Assembly (NCBI GenBank): GCA_036306585.1
Contig: JAXJZF010000007.1
Coordinates: 124,001 to 188,000 of the forward strand
Source of the DNA: Aphodovivens sp036306585
GTDB lineage: Bacteria; Actinomycetota; Coriobacteriia; Coriobacteriales; Eggerthellaceae
Length of the DNA: 64,000 nucleotides
Reading direction: 5' to 3'
Shown one piece after another: positions 26,358 to 33,748 of the stretch; position 1 is the first letter of the stretch, and each line of letters starts with the position of its first letter. The translations under genes were made by a program, and so were the position numbers. Below the pieces are notes generated by a model. That model was not told the DNA's origin, searched no databases, and was given only the letters and a program-made list of their open reading frames with translations.

Positions 26358-27449
26358 ATGACGCACAGCCAAGCATCGGTCGATCTGAACGACGCGCATA
26401 GCTACTTGGAAAGCAACGCTGCGCTGCGCGAGGCATTGGACGTTCCGCGAAACGCTGAGCTCGTCCCCAGCTATTTGGGCGAAGGCGAGCACAACCGCAA
26501 TTTCCAGTTCGCGCACCCCGTCACCGACGAGCAATTCGTGTTGCGCATCAACACCGTGCCCCAGCCGTTCCACGATAACCAAGTGCGCTACGAGTTCTCC
26601 GCGCTCAAGCTGCTAAAGCCATGCGGCCGGACGCCCAAACCGCTCTATCTGGACGATTCACCGCAAGCCCCTGGCGAAGGCGCCATGGTCATCGGCTTCT
26701 GCGAGGGCGACGCACTCGATTTCGACCACCTTCGACCGGGTGAGGTGCAGTGCGCGATCCAGTTGATGGCGGATATCCACGCCGTGCACCTGCCCGACGG
26801 CATCGCGAACACGCTGTATCGCCCCGCCGACCCGCTGCGCGCGCTGTTCGACGAATGCCTCCAGCGCTTCAAGGCGTATCAGGCCTCCGGCGTGGAGGAC
26901 GCCAGCCTCACCCGCTGGACCGAGCGGTTCATCGCCGCCGCACAAGACGCCTTGGCAACCCCCTGTCAACCGCAGGATTGCACGCATATCGTAAACACCG
27001 AAACACTCGCGTCGCACTTCCTCATCCCCGAAGCTTCCGCCCGGGCGGCGGCTCAAAATGCACCGGGATGGCGCGAACATCCCGGTTTCTTCATCGACTG
27101 GGAACGCCCCATCATCGGTGAGGTCGCGCAGGACCTGGCATATTTCGTGGCGCCCACCACCACATTCTGGGACAGCGAGTTCATGTTTCCCGCCGACCAA
27201 GCGACTGACCTTGTCGAAAGCTACTGGGACGCCGTCGGCGGCCGCTTCCCTCGCAAAGGCTTCGACGCACGCTTCCGCGCCTGGAGCATGATGACCGCCC
27301 TGCGCAGCACCACCTGGTTCTGCAAAGCACTGCCCGACTACCGCGTCGGCGGCGCCGGACGAATCACCGAAAAGACCATGCGGAAATTCCCCACCTACCT
27401 GTCAGACGAGTTCATGGAAATGCTTGCGAAGGATTGCTTCGGCTTGTAG
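26358..27449 (+). CDS. Phosphotransferase-fold (APH/choline-kinase-like) protein with altered catalytic loop
   Basis: A 363-residue protein of the aminoglycoside-phosphotransferase/choline-kinase fold. An ATP-lobe (GEGEHNRNFQFAHP, then QFVLRIN with the lysine-position Arg) is followed by a hinge (GAMVIGFCEG), a helical lobe and the metal-binding motif GFFIDWERPIIGEVAQDLAYF with Asp247. The catalytic loop, normally H-G-D-x-x-x-x-N, reads IVNTETLASHFLI at 211-223: the catalytic Asp position is Glu215 and the Asn position is His220. Either it uses a modified mechanism or it is a pseudokinase. It is probably monocistronic; the next gene converges on it 9 bases on. The ribosome-binding site is weak. 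Confidence 0.7.
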   Translation: MTHSQASVDLNDAHSYLESNAALREALDVPRNAELVPSYLGEGEHNRNFQFAHPVTDEQFVLRINTVPQPFHDNQVRYEFSALKLLKPCGRTPKPLYLDDSPQAPGEGAMVIGFCEGDALDFDHLRPGEVQCAIQLMADIHAVHLPDGIANTLYRPADPLRALFDECLQRFKAYQASGVEDASLTRWTERFIAAAQDALATPCQPQDCTHIVNTETLASHFLIPEASARAAAQNAPGWREHPGFFIDWERPIIGEVAQDLAYFVAPTTTFWDSEFMFPADQATDLVESYWDAVGGRFPRKGFDARFRAWSMMTALRSTTWFCKALPDYRVGGAGRITEKTMRKFPTYLSDEFMEMLAKDCFGL

Positions 27450-27458
27450 GACTGCGCG

Positions 27459-28247
27459 CTATTCCATCGGAACGGTCAGGTACTCTTTGATCTTCGCGCG
27501 GTAACGGCGGTCGATCTGCAGCGTTTCCACGATGAACGCCTCCATGCCGCCATAGCGCGTCTCCAGCGAATCGTAGAAGGCCTGCAGGTTCTCGGGGTTC
27601 GCACGATGGGCTTGCGTCAGCTTGTGCGCAAGCTCCTCGTCGCCGTCAGCGAAGCGCAGAAAGCGCTTGAATTCCGTGTCATAATGACGATCGCGCGATT
27701 CGTTGGTGACGAGGTAATCATCTAAGATGGACTCTCGATCGGCCCCGAGCACCGTCAGGATGAGCAGAGCCAGAATGCCGGCGCGATCCTTCCCGCCGCT
27801 GCAGTGCAGATACACCGGGTTGCCCGCAAGCGCCTGGTCGAACGCCAGATGCACCGCCTCGCGCATCTGTCCCGCTGTGAGCACGTTGGAGAGCGCGCTG
27901 TAGAAATGCAGCGGATCGCATGCCACGTCGCGCCCCACCACCTTGGTGCCAGCAGCAGGCTCGGTGTATTCGATGCCCACCTTCTCCTGGTCGAAAAAGG
28001 GGATATGCACGTTTTCCACACCCGGCACGGAAACATCGGGTTTCGCTTCGCGCTCCCAGCCACAGCGCACGTCGATGACGCAGCGGATGCCCAGCTCGCC
28101 GAACAGCATGTCGATATCGGCGGGCGTGGCCTCGTTAAGCGCACCGCCGCGGAAGAACAGCCCGGGCACAACGGCACGGCCCCCCTCCACGGGGATGCCT
28201 CCCAAGTCCCTGGCATTGCGAACTTTTTCCAGCTGAATGGATGCCAC
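27459..28247 (-). CDS. Tyrosine-phosphatase-family protein (CX5R, lysine type)
   Basis: A 262-residue protein matching the bacterial tyrosine/lipid phosphatase group that begins with a NxRDLGG motif (here VRNARDLGGIPV) and carries the P-loop VYLHCSGGKDRAG, with Cys-x5-Arg and a Lys inside the loop, as in Listeria LipA and mycobacterial PtpB. A general-acid Asp is probably in the DVRCGWEREAKPD stretch. Family members dephosphorylate phosphotyrosine or phosphoinositides; the substrate here is unknown. The start is GTG with GGGAG upstream. It lies 147 bases after paaK, separated from it by a strong hairpin. Confidence 0.87.
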   Translation of the reverse strand: MASIQLEKVRNARDLGGIPVEGGRAVVPGLFFRGGALNEATPADIDMLFGELGIRCVIDVRCGWEREAKPDVSVPGVENVHIPFFDQEKVGIEYTEPAAGTKVVGRDVACDPLHFYSALSNVLTAGQMREAVHLAFDQALAGNPVYLHCSGGKDRAGILALLILTVLGADRESILDDYLVTNESRDRHYDTEFKRFLRFADGDEELAHKLTQAHRANPENLQAFYDSLETRYGGMEAFIVETLQIDRRYRAKIKEYLTVPME

Positions 28248-28318
28248 CGGCGGCTTTCTCCCTTAACGGCCTATCGCCTGGCCGAAGCATGACCAGGCGC
28301 GATGCCCCATACTATCAC

Positions 28319-28350
28319 AAGCCCGCCTGCCGCAGCGGGCAGGCGGGCTT
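28319..28350 (-). terminator. Terminator-like hairpin after paaK
   Basis: Perfect 13-bp inverted repeat AAGCCCGCCTGCC / GGCAGGCGGGCTT with a six-base loop, 45 bases downstream of the paaK stop on the minus strand. There is no long T tract, but the stem is very stable, so at least partial termination between paaK and the phosphatase gene is likely. Confidence 0.7.
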
Positions 28351-28394
28351 ACAGCGGGGGCGCCGCGCCCTCGATGCACCCGGGCTTAATCGGA

Positions 28395-29636
28395 TTAGTA
28401 GCGGCTGTCGAAGATGCGCTTGGTCTTCTTCTCGGAGCGCGGCAGCTCGCCCATGGGCACGCCCACGGCGTCGGGGGTGCAGCCGATCTTCGCCTTGAAG
28501 ATGCCGGCAAGCTCCTCCTCGCAGCGCTTCTTCTCCTCGCCTTCCAGCGGAGTTTCGAACAGCACCGTCAGCACATCGCGACCCGAGATGTTCTCGATCA
28601 TCACCTGGTATTCCGAGCTAGCGCCGTCGGTGATGGCGATGACGTCCTCCACCTGGGCAGGGAACATGTTGCAGCCCTTCACCTTGAACATGTCGTCGGT
28701 GCGACCCACCAGGATGTCGATGCGCGGATGCTTGTCGCCGTGCAGGCACTTGCAGGCGCCGGGGATGATGCGCGTGAGGTCGTGCGTGCGGTAGCGGATG
28801 AGCGGCGCGCCCTGCTTGCGCAACGTGGTGAGCACCAGCTCGCCGGTTTCGCCGTCGGGCAGGACCTCGCCCGTTTTCGGATCGACGATCTCGATGTACA
28901 CGAAATCGCTCCACACGTGCATGCCGTTGTGCTCGTGGCACGAGATGCCGATGCCTGGACCGTACACTTCGGTGAGGCCGTAGATGTCGAAGATCTCGAT
29001 GCCCAGCTCGTTCTCGATGCGGCGGCGCATCTTGGCGCCCCAGCGCTCGGAGCCGATAACGCCCTTGCGCAGGTAGATCTTGTCGCGCAAGTTTCGCTTA
29101 TTGATCTCCTCAGCGAGCAGCAACGCATACGAGCTCGTGGCTCCCAGGACAGTAGATTTCAGATCCTGCATCATCTGCAGCTGCTTATCGGTGTTGCCCG
29201 GCCCCATGGGGATGGCCATGGCGCCAAGGCGCTCGGCGCCCAGCTGGAAGCCGATGCCCGCAGTCCACAGGCCATAGCCCGGGGTGATCTGGATGCGGTC
29301 GGTGTTGGTGACGCCCGCCGTCTCGTAGCAACGCGCGAATTGGATGGCCCAGTCGGTCACGTCCTGCTGGGTGTAGGGGATGATGACCGGCGTACCCGTG
29401 GTGCCCGACGAGCTGTGGATGCGCACGATCTCCTCATCGGGGACCGCTTGCAATCCCAAGGGGTACGCGGCGCGCAGGTCGGCCTTCTCGGAGAAGGGCA
29501 GCCGCTCGAAGTCGCGCTGGGTTTGGACATCGGAAAGATCGATGCCCTCGAACTTCTTCGCATAGAAGGGCGAGCGGTCTTTCAGCGTCTTGAACTGCTC
29601 CTTGAGCAGGGAGAATTGTTCGTCGGTGAGCTGCAT
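28395..29636 (-). CDS. paaK: Phenylacetate-CoA ligase family (arylacetyl-CoA ligase)
   Basis: A 413-residue adenylate-forming enzyme that makes an aryl-acyl-CoA from the acid, ATP and CoA, or runs in reverse to yield ATP. Motifs in order: SSSGTTGTPV (phosphate loop), GLTEVYGPGIG (adenine/aryl site), TGELVLTTLRKQGAPLIRYRTHD, and VGRTDDMFKVKG before the small C-terminal PaaK-type domain. Homologues sit beside indolepyruvate:ferredoxin oxidoreductase genes in anaerobes, and iorAB lies directly upstream here. The gene follows a T-box leader, so it is controlled by a tRNA (probably tRNA-Trp). The ATG at 29636 has AAAGGAG about ten bases upstream. Indoleacetate or phenylacetate are likely substrates. 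Confidence 0.92.
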   Translation of the reverse strand: MQLTDEQFSLLKEQFKTLKDRSPFYAKKFEGIDLSDVQTQRDFERLPFSEKADLRAAYPLGLQAVPDEEIVRIHSSSGTTGTPVIIPYTQQDVTDWAIQFARCYETAGVTNTDRIQITPGYGLWTAGIGFQLGAERLGAMAIPMGPGNTDKQLQMMQDLKSTVLGATSSYALLLAEEINKRNLRDKIYLRKGVIGSERWGAKMRRRIENELGIEIFDIYGLTEVYGPGIGISCHEHNGMHVWSDFVYIEIVDPKTGEVLPDGETGELVLTTLRKQGAPLIRYRTHDLTRIIPGACKCLHGDKHPRIDILVGRTDDMFKVKGCNMFPAQVEDVIAITDGASSEYQVMIENISGRDVLTVLFETPLEGEEKKRCEEELAGIFKAKIGCTPDAVGVPMGELPRSEKKTKRIFDSRY

Positions 29637-29659
29637 GATGGTTCGTCTCCTTTCGTTTG

Positions 29660-29985
29660 GAGACCGGGGCAACAAAAAAAACGCCCTTGTCTCCTACAAC
29701 CTGTTTGCAGGGACAAGAGCGAAGCTCCTGCGGTGCCACCACTGCTTGGCGCTTGCGCGCCCTCTCGTTGAATGCGCCTTGGCTCGGTCACATTCGCGCC
29801 CTGTAACGGGAGCACCCGTCCCAAGCTACTGGCCGAAGCCGCCCGGCGTTTCCGCCGCGCTGCCCGTTTGTTCGCCCGGGCCCTCGGAGGGCCATTTGAT
29901 GGATCGCTTTCTGCCGGGATTCCAGCATCCCCGGCTCTCTGGGAGCGCGCTTCCACCGTTACTTCCTCGTCAACGGTTTACGGGC
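29660..29985 (-). promoter_or_regulatory. T-box riboswitch of paaK, predicted tRNA-Trp specific
   Basis: Read on the minus strand, this leader contains an AGTA element on the 5' side of the specifier loop, an AGAGAG motif, a GCTGGAA apical element, the 3' specifier strand AAATGGC, the T-box GTGGTGGCACCGC (29730-29742) and a terminator. In the terminator CTTGTC and GACAAG pair (29686-29717), followed by eight T residues (29674-29681). The specifier triplet read from the helix GGTGG/CCATC is TGG (Trp) at 29892-29894. The antiterminator bulge TGGC would pair with a tRNA 3' end GCCA, matching the G73 discriminator of bacterial tRNA-Trp and not the A73 of Phe, Tyr or Ile. T-box identity is near certain; specificity is inferred by eye. 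Confidence 0.93.
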
Positions 29986-29988
29986 TAC

Positions 29989-29997
29989 ATCATAGCA
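29989..29997 (-). promoter_or_regulatory. Extended -10 promoter of the T-box/paaK transcript
   Basis: TGCTATGAT on the minus strand: a TATGAT -10 with an extended TG, placed just before the T-box leader. No -35 of note is visible at 16 to 18 bases. It lies after the iorB stop, so paaK can be transcribed separately from iorAB. Confidence 0.6.
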
Positions 29998-30145
29998 GAG
30001 CCGCCCGCACCGACCGCGCAGATTTTCGCAAGGGGAAACAAACGGGCCGGCACTCGCCAAAACGAACGCCAGCCGAAATCGATGAGGCTCAGGGCAAGCG
30101 CCGTCGCCGGAGCCCGCGGTTCGGGTTCGGCCCGAAGCTGCGCAC

Positions 30146-30739
30146 TTAGCAGCAAACCGCATCCACCGCTTGCTGGTTCATCGCCACGAAGCGGGGTTTC
30201 ACGCAGGCGGCGACGGCCTCCTTGAGCTCGTCGGCGGTAAAAGGGACGGCACCGCATGCCACGGCGCTGGCGAGCAGCACCGTGTTGAGCGCGCGGCGGT
30301 TGCCGATGCGCTCCAGGACGTCCGCGTCGTCCACCAGCTGCAGATGGCAGCCGGCTGCTTCCACCGCCTTCGCAAGTGGCTCCAGAACCTGATCGGCCGT
30401 ATATGCCGAAGACGCCAACGCCGCGGTGACGGGCTGCACCACCGACGTGGCGCTGACTACGGTTCCACCCTGTCGCAAATAGCCAAGGGAGCGAGCCGCC
30501 TCGCCCGGCTCGAACGCGACGATCACGTCGGCCGTTCCCAGCGTCACCAACGGCGCATGCACCGACTCGCCATCGGAGCCCATGCGCACATGCGACACCA
30601 CACTGCCGCCGCGTTGCGCCATGCCGATGGTCTCGGCCGTGCGCACCTTCCAACCCTTGTTCTGAGCGGTCTGCGCCAAAACCTTCGCGGCCAGTACGGT
30701 TCCCTGGCCGCCCACGCCCACCAGCAGCACATTAAGCAT
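30146..30739 (-). CDS. iorB: Indolepyruvate:ferredoxin oxidoreductase, beta subunit
   Basis: A 197-residue gamma-type domain of 2-oxoacid:ferredoxin oxidoreductases. It begins MLNVLLVGVGGQGTVLAAKVLA and contains TAETIGMAQRGGSVVSHVR, the family's signature blocks. With IorA it interconverts arylpyruvates and arylacetyl-CoA using ferredoxin. The ATG at 30739 overlaps the iorA stop by eight bases, so the two are translationally coupled; the longer open frame to 30844 lies inside iorA and is rejected. About 160 bases separate its end from the T-box promoter of paaK. Confidence 0.95.
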   Translation of the reverse strand: MLNVLLVGVGGQGTVLAAKVLAQTAQNKGWKVRTAETIGMAQRGGSVVSHVRMGSDGESVHAPLVTLGTADVIVAFEPGEAARSLGYLRQGGTVVSATSVVQPVTAALASSAYTADQVLEPLAKAVEAAGCHLQLVDDADVLERIGNRRALNTVLLASAVACGAVPFTADELKEAVAACVKPRFVAMNQQAVDAVCC

Positions 30740-32816
30740 GGCGGCCTCCTTCCATGCCGGCGCTTTCAGGAGACATGTCAGCTCCGATAGCGCCGAACGG
30801 ACAGATCTGCGTGCACAGGCCGCAGCCGTTGCACTGGCCCGCATCCACGAACGCCTGGCCGCGTTTCTTCGATTTCACGCCTTCCGCCGCAGGGTCGAAC
30901 CCCAGGCCGGGGCAGCCGATCTCGCTGATGCACTTCTTGCAGCCGGTGCACAGCAGCGGATTCACGCGCACCGCCGGGTCGGGCTTCTTCAATTGCACGC
31001 AGGGGCTGCGAAAGATGATCGCAGAAGGCCCTTCGAAATCGATCGCCTCCGCCGCCGCTGCGATGGACTCATCCAGGTTCAGCGGGTCGGCATCCACGAT
31101 GCATTCCATCCCCAACGCGCGCAGCACGCCTTCGATGTCGATCGGTTTGCGGCGCGGCCCCATCAGCGTAACACCGGTGCCCGGATGCGGCTGCGAGCCG
31201 GTCATGGCGGTGGTGGCGTTATCGAGCACGCACACCGTGATGTCATGGCCGTTGTACACCGCATTGGCGATGCCGGTCATGCCGCTGGCGAAGAACGTGG
31301 AATCGCCCACGAACGCCACCTGCTTCTTCTGCGGTTCGACCACATTGAAACCCTGCGCCATGGTGATGCCCGCGCCCATGCACAGGCACGTATCCACCGC
31401 GTTGAGGGGCGCAGCGTTTCCCAACGTGTAGCAACCGATATCGCCGCACAGCACCGCTCCGCGCTTGCCTAGCGCGCGCTTCACCGCGTAGAAGCTGCCG
31501 CGATGGGGGCATCCCGCGCACAGCACGGGCGGGCGGGCGGGCAACTGCCCCTCATAGCCTGCGCGCTTCTCGAAGAACGCGTCCGCCTCGTCGCAGATCT
31601 TCGCGCCGGCGAACACCGAGAAGAACTCCTTCAGGCTGCGGAAGATATCATCGACGGTGTTCTCGCCGCGGTCGCGCAGCGCACCCGACGACCTTCCCAG
31701 AACAGTGCACACGATGCCATGACGGCCGATCGCCTGCCACAGCCCGTCTTCCAGCACATGGTCCAACTCCTCGAAAACCGCCACGTCATCGAGGCCCTCC
31801 AAGAAATCGCAGGCGAGCTCTTCAGGGAAGGGGAACGGTACGCCGACCGCCATGAAACGATATGCCGGCAGGGGCATCCCCTCATCGTTCTGCATTTGCC
31901 CCAGCATGCGCAATGCCTCTCGCGCATATGCCGCGGAAACGCCCCCGGCGACAATGCCGATGCGCGCTGCCTCTGCGCTCGCACCATCGGCGAAGGTCCC
32001 ATCCTCCTCCTCGACGACATCGTCGAATTCCTCGACCGCTCCCTTTTCCTCCAGATACCGTGCTCCGTCGAGCGCCTTCGCCTCGTCGAACGAGCCGCCT
32101 GCGGGCACTTCCACCACGGTGTTGAAACGGGACAGCCCCTCGCGGGAGCCCTCATGTGCGATGGCGCCCAGACGCTCGTTGATCTCGCCGTGAGCCTCCC
32201 AGGCGCGGCGCGGGAAGATGATCCACTTCGGATTCTTCACGAAACCCTCTTCGGGAAGCAGCCGCGCATGCGTTTCATCCTCCACCTCGAAAAACGTGGA
32301 GGCGTGGCAGATGCGGGTGGTGGGGCGCACGATGACTGGCGTGCCATGGCGTTCCGAGAGCTCGAACGCCTCCTTCATCATGGCGAATCCTTCTTCGGGG
32401 GTGGAGGGGTCGAGCACCGGGACCTTCGAGAAGCTGCCGAATCGGCGCGTGTCCTGCTCGGTCTGCGACGAAATAGGACCGGGATCGTCGGCGACGTAGA
32501 GCACTAGGCCGCCCTTCACGCCCACGTAGTTCAAGCTCATCAGTGCATCGCTCGCCACGTTCAAACCCACCTGCTTGCAGGTGAACAGGCAGCGCGCGCC
32601 GGCATACGAGGCGCCGGCGAGCAGCTCCAGCGCCGCTTTCTCGTTGGTGGACCACTCCACATGCACGCCGTGCGCGCAGCCTTCCGCATGCAGGCGCGCC
32701 ACCGTCTCGATGAGCTCGGAAGACGGGGTGCCCGGGTAGCCCGCCACCACGCGCACGCCGGCTTCCAACGCAGCGTGAGCGAATGCTTCGTTCGCCATCA
32801 GGAGTTTTTTCGTCAT
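30732..32816 (-). CDS. iorA: Indolepyruvate:ferredoxin oxidoreductase, alpha subunit
   Basis: A 694-residue, oxygen-sensitive, thiamine-diphosphate iron-sulfur enzyme subunit. The N-terminal pyrimidine domain has VVAGYPGTPSSELIE, the pyrophosphate domain has LCAGCPHRGSFYAVK and CGDIGCYTLG...GDSTFFASGMTG, and the C-terminus carries two 4Fe-4S motifs (CTGCKKCISEIGCPG and CNGCGLCTQICPFGAIG). It acts on indolepyruvate, phenylpyruvate or hydroxyphenylpyruvate, releasing or fixing CO2 with ferredoxin. The reading frame stays open to 33140, but the family sequence begins at MTKKLLMANEA, so I set the start at 32816. It heads the iorAB operon; paaK follows downstream. Confidence 0.96.
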   Translation of the reverse strand: MTKKLLMANEAFAHAALEAGVRVVAGYPGTPSSELIETVARLHAEGCAHGVHVEWSTNEKAALELLAGASYAGARCLFTCKQVGLNVASDALMSLNYVGVKGGLVLYVADDPGPISSQTEQDTRRFGSFSKVPVLDPSTPEEGFAMMKEAFELSERHGTPVIVRPTTRICHASTFFEVEDETHARLLPEEGFVKNPKWIIFPRRAWEAHGEINERLGAIAHEGSREGLSRFNTVVEVPAGGSFDEAKALDGARYLEEKGAVEEFDDVVEEEDGTFADGASAEAARIGIVAGGVSAAYAREALRMLGQMQNDEGMPLPAYRFMAVGVPFPFPEELACDFLEGLDDVAVFEELDHVLEDGLWQAIGRHGIVCTVLGRSSGALRDRGENTVDDIFRSLKEFFSVFAGAKICDEADAFFEKRAGYEGQLPARPPVLCAGCPHRGSFYAVKRALGKRGAVLCGDIGCYTLGNAAPLNAVDTCLCMGAGITMAQGFNVVEPQKKQVAFVGDSTFFASGMTGIANAVYNGHDITVCVLDNATTAMTGSQPHPGTGVTLMGPRRKPIDIEGVLRALGMECIVDADPLNLDESIAAAAEAIDFEGPSAIIFRSPCVQLKKPDPAVRVNPLLCTGCKKCISEIGCPGLGFDPAAEGVKSKKRGQAFVDAGQCNGCGLCTQICPFGAIGADMSPESAGMEGGRHA

Positions 32817-32882
32817 GCTCTCGCCTGCCCCTCGAATCACTGCTGCCGGGGAAACAGCGGCCCACCTATAGCGGAGCCGCGA

Positions 32883-32898
32883 TGTTTCACATGAAACC
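32883..32898. promoter_or_regulatory. Imperfect parS-like palindrome in the iorA leader
   Basis: TGTTTCACATGAAACC matches the ParB-site consensus TGTTTCACGTGAAACA at 14 of 16 positions, with one change in the central CG. It lies 70 bases upstream of iorA. The central mismatch usually weakens ParB binding, so this could be a secondary site or chance. Confidence 0.35.
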
Positions 32899-32934
32899 GG
32901 ATGCATGCCGGTGAAGCTTTTCCCTTTCCGGCAT

Positions 32935-32943
32935 CTTATACCA
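32935..32943 (-). promoter_or_regulatory. Possible extended -10 promoter of iorAB with flanking inverted repeat
   Basis: TGGTATAAG on the minus strand is a good extended -10. Directly downstream, ATGCCGG (32928-32934 read on the minus strand) and CCGGCAT (32905-32911) form a perfect 7-bp inverted repeat that begins at the expected start point. It could be an operator or a 5' leader hairpin. Confidence 0.4.
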
Positions 32944-33015
32944 AGAAGGGACCGGCATTCCTGCCAGCCCCTTCTCCGAGCGTTTTCATCGGAAAGCGCG
33001 CTGTCCGCCTGTGGG

Positions 33016-33486
33016 CTACGCTTCCGCCATGGCCTTCTTGAAGTCGATGATCTTCTGGCGAGCTCCCTCGCAGCCGGTTCCCAGCATCTGCACCGCCAGA
33101 ATGGCGGCGTTCTTGGCGCCGTTGATGGCCACGCAGGCAACCGGCACGCCGGAGGGCATCTGTACCATCGACAGCAGGGAATCCAAGCCTCCCAGGTCGC
33201 TGGTCTTCATAGGCACGCAGATAACCGGACAGGGAGTGAACGCCGCCACGACGCCGCCCAGGTGCGCCGCCTTGCCGGCTGCAGCAACGATCACCTTGAT
33301 GCCGCGCTCGTGGGCGGTGGATGCCCATTCGTGCACCACGGCAGGCTTGCGGTGTGCGGATGCCACCTTCACCTCATAGGAGATGCCGAATTCTTCGAGC
33401 TGCTTCATGCACGGCTCCATCGCCGGCATATCCGACTCGCTCCCCATGATGATGCCGACAACCGGTTTGCTCTCTTCTGCCACCAT
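33016..33486 (-). CDS. purE: N5-carboxyaminoimidazole ribonucleotide mutase
   Basis: Class I PurE of purine synthesis, converting N5-CAIR to CAIR. The 156 residues contain GIIMGSESDMPAM, the conserved SAHRKP segment and AAAGKAAHLGGVVAAFT, with normal length. GAGGAGTGC directly precedes the ATG. The purK partner is not in this window. It is read in the same direction as iorA, about 200 bases upstream of it, and diverges from an AEC permease across a 262-base gap. Confidence 0.95.
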   Translation of the reverse strand: MVAEESKPVVGIIMGSESDMPAMEPCMKQLEEFGISYEVKVASAHRKPAVVHEWASTAHERGIKVIVAAAGKAAHLGGVVAAFTPCPVICVPMKTSDLGGLDSLLSMVQMPSGVPVACVAINGAKNAAILAVQMLGTGCEGARQKIIDFKKAMAEA

Positions 33487-33748
33487 GCACTCCTCTCTTT
33501 GAAGGGACTCAGATTCCTTAATGCGCTCCTATTGTACGGCAGCATCTATCCGCTGCGATGTGCATCGACTCTTTCCACACGGGGAATTCCACCGCAAACC
33601 GATAATACGTTGATCCGTTTTCCGGTGGTTCCTATTATCGTGTCCGCATTTCAACCGAACCAGTTCGCATTCGTAGACGGCTACCCCGCGCGAAAGCCGA
33701 TGCTTCATCGGCGGCAAGGCGGCCCTGCGCGCACCCGAAAGGAGAACG

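Noticed and set aside
28319..28350. CRISPR-like or mobile-element end at a long inverted repeat
   Set aside because: A single 13-bp hairpin placed 45 bases after paaK is an ordinary terminator; there are no repeat units, spacers or transposase.
29895..29900. ATC as the T-box specifier, making the leader isoleucine-specific
   Set aside because: ATC is better used in the GGTGG/CCATC helix above the loop, and the TGGC bulge does not fit the A73 discriminator of tRNA-Ile.
32817..33140. A 108-codon upstream extension of iorA
   Set aside because: The extension runs antisense into purE and has no family similarity; iorA proteins begin at the MTKKLLMANEA position.
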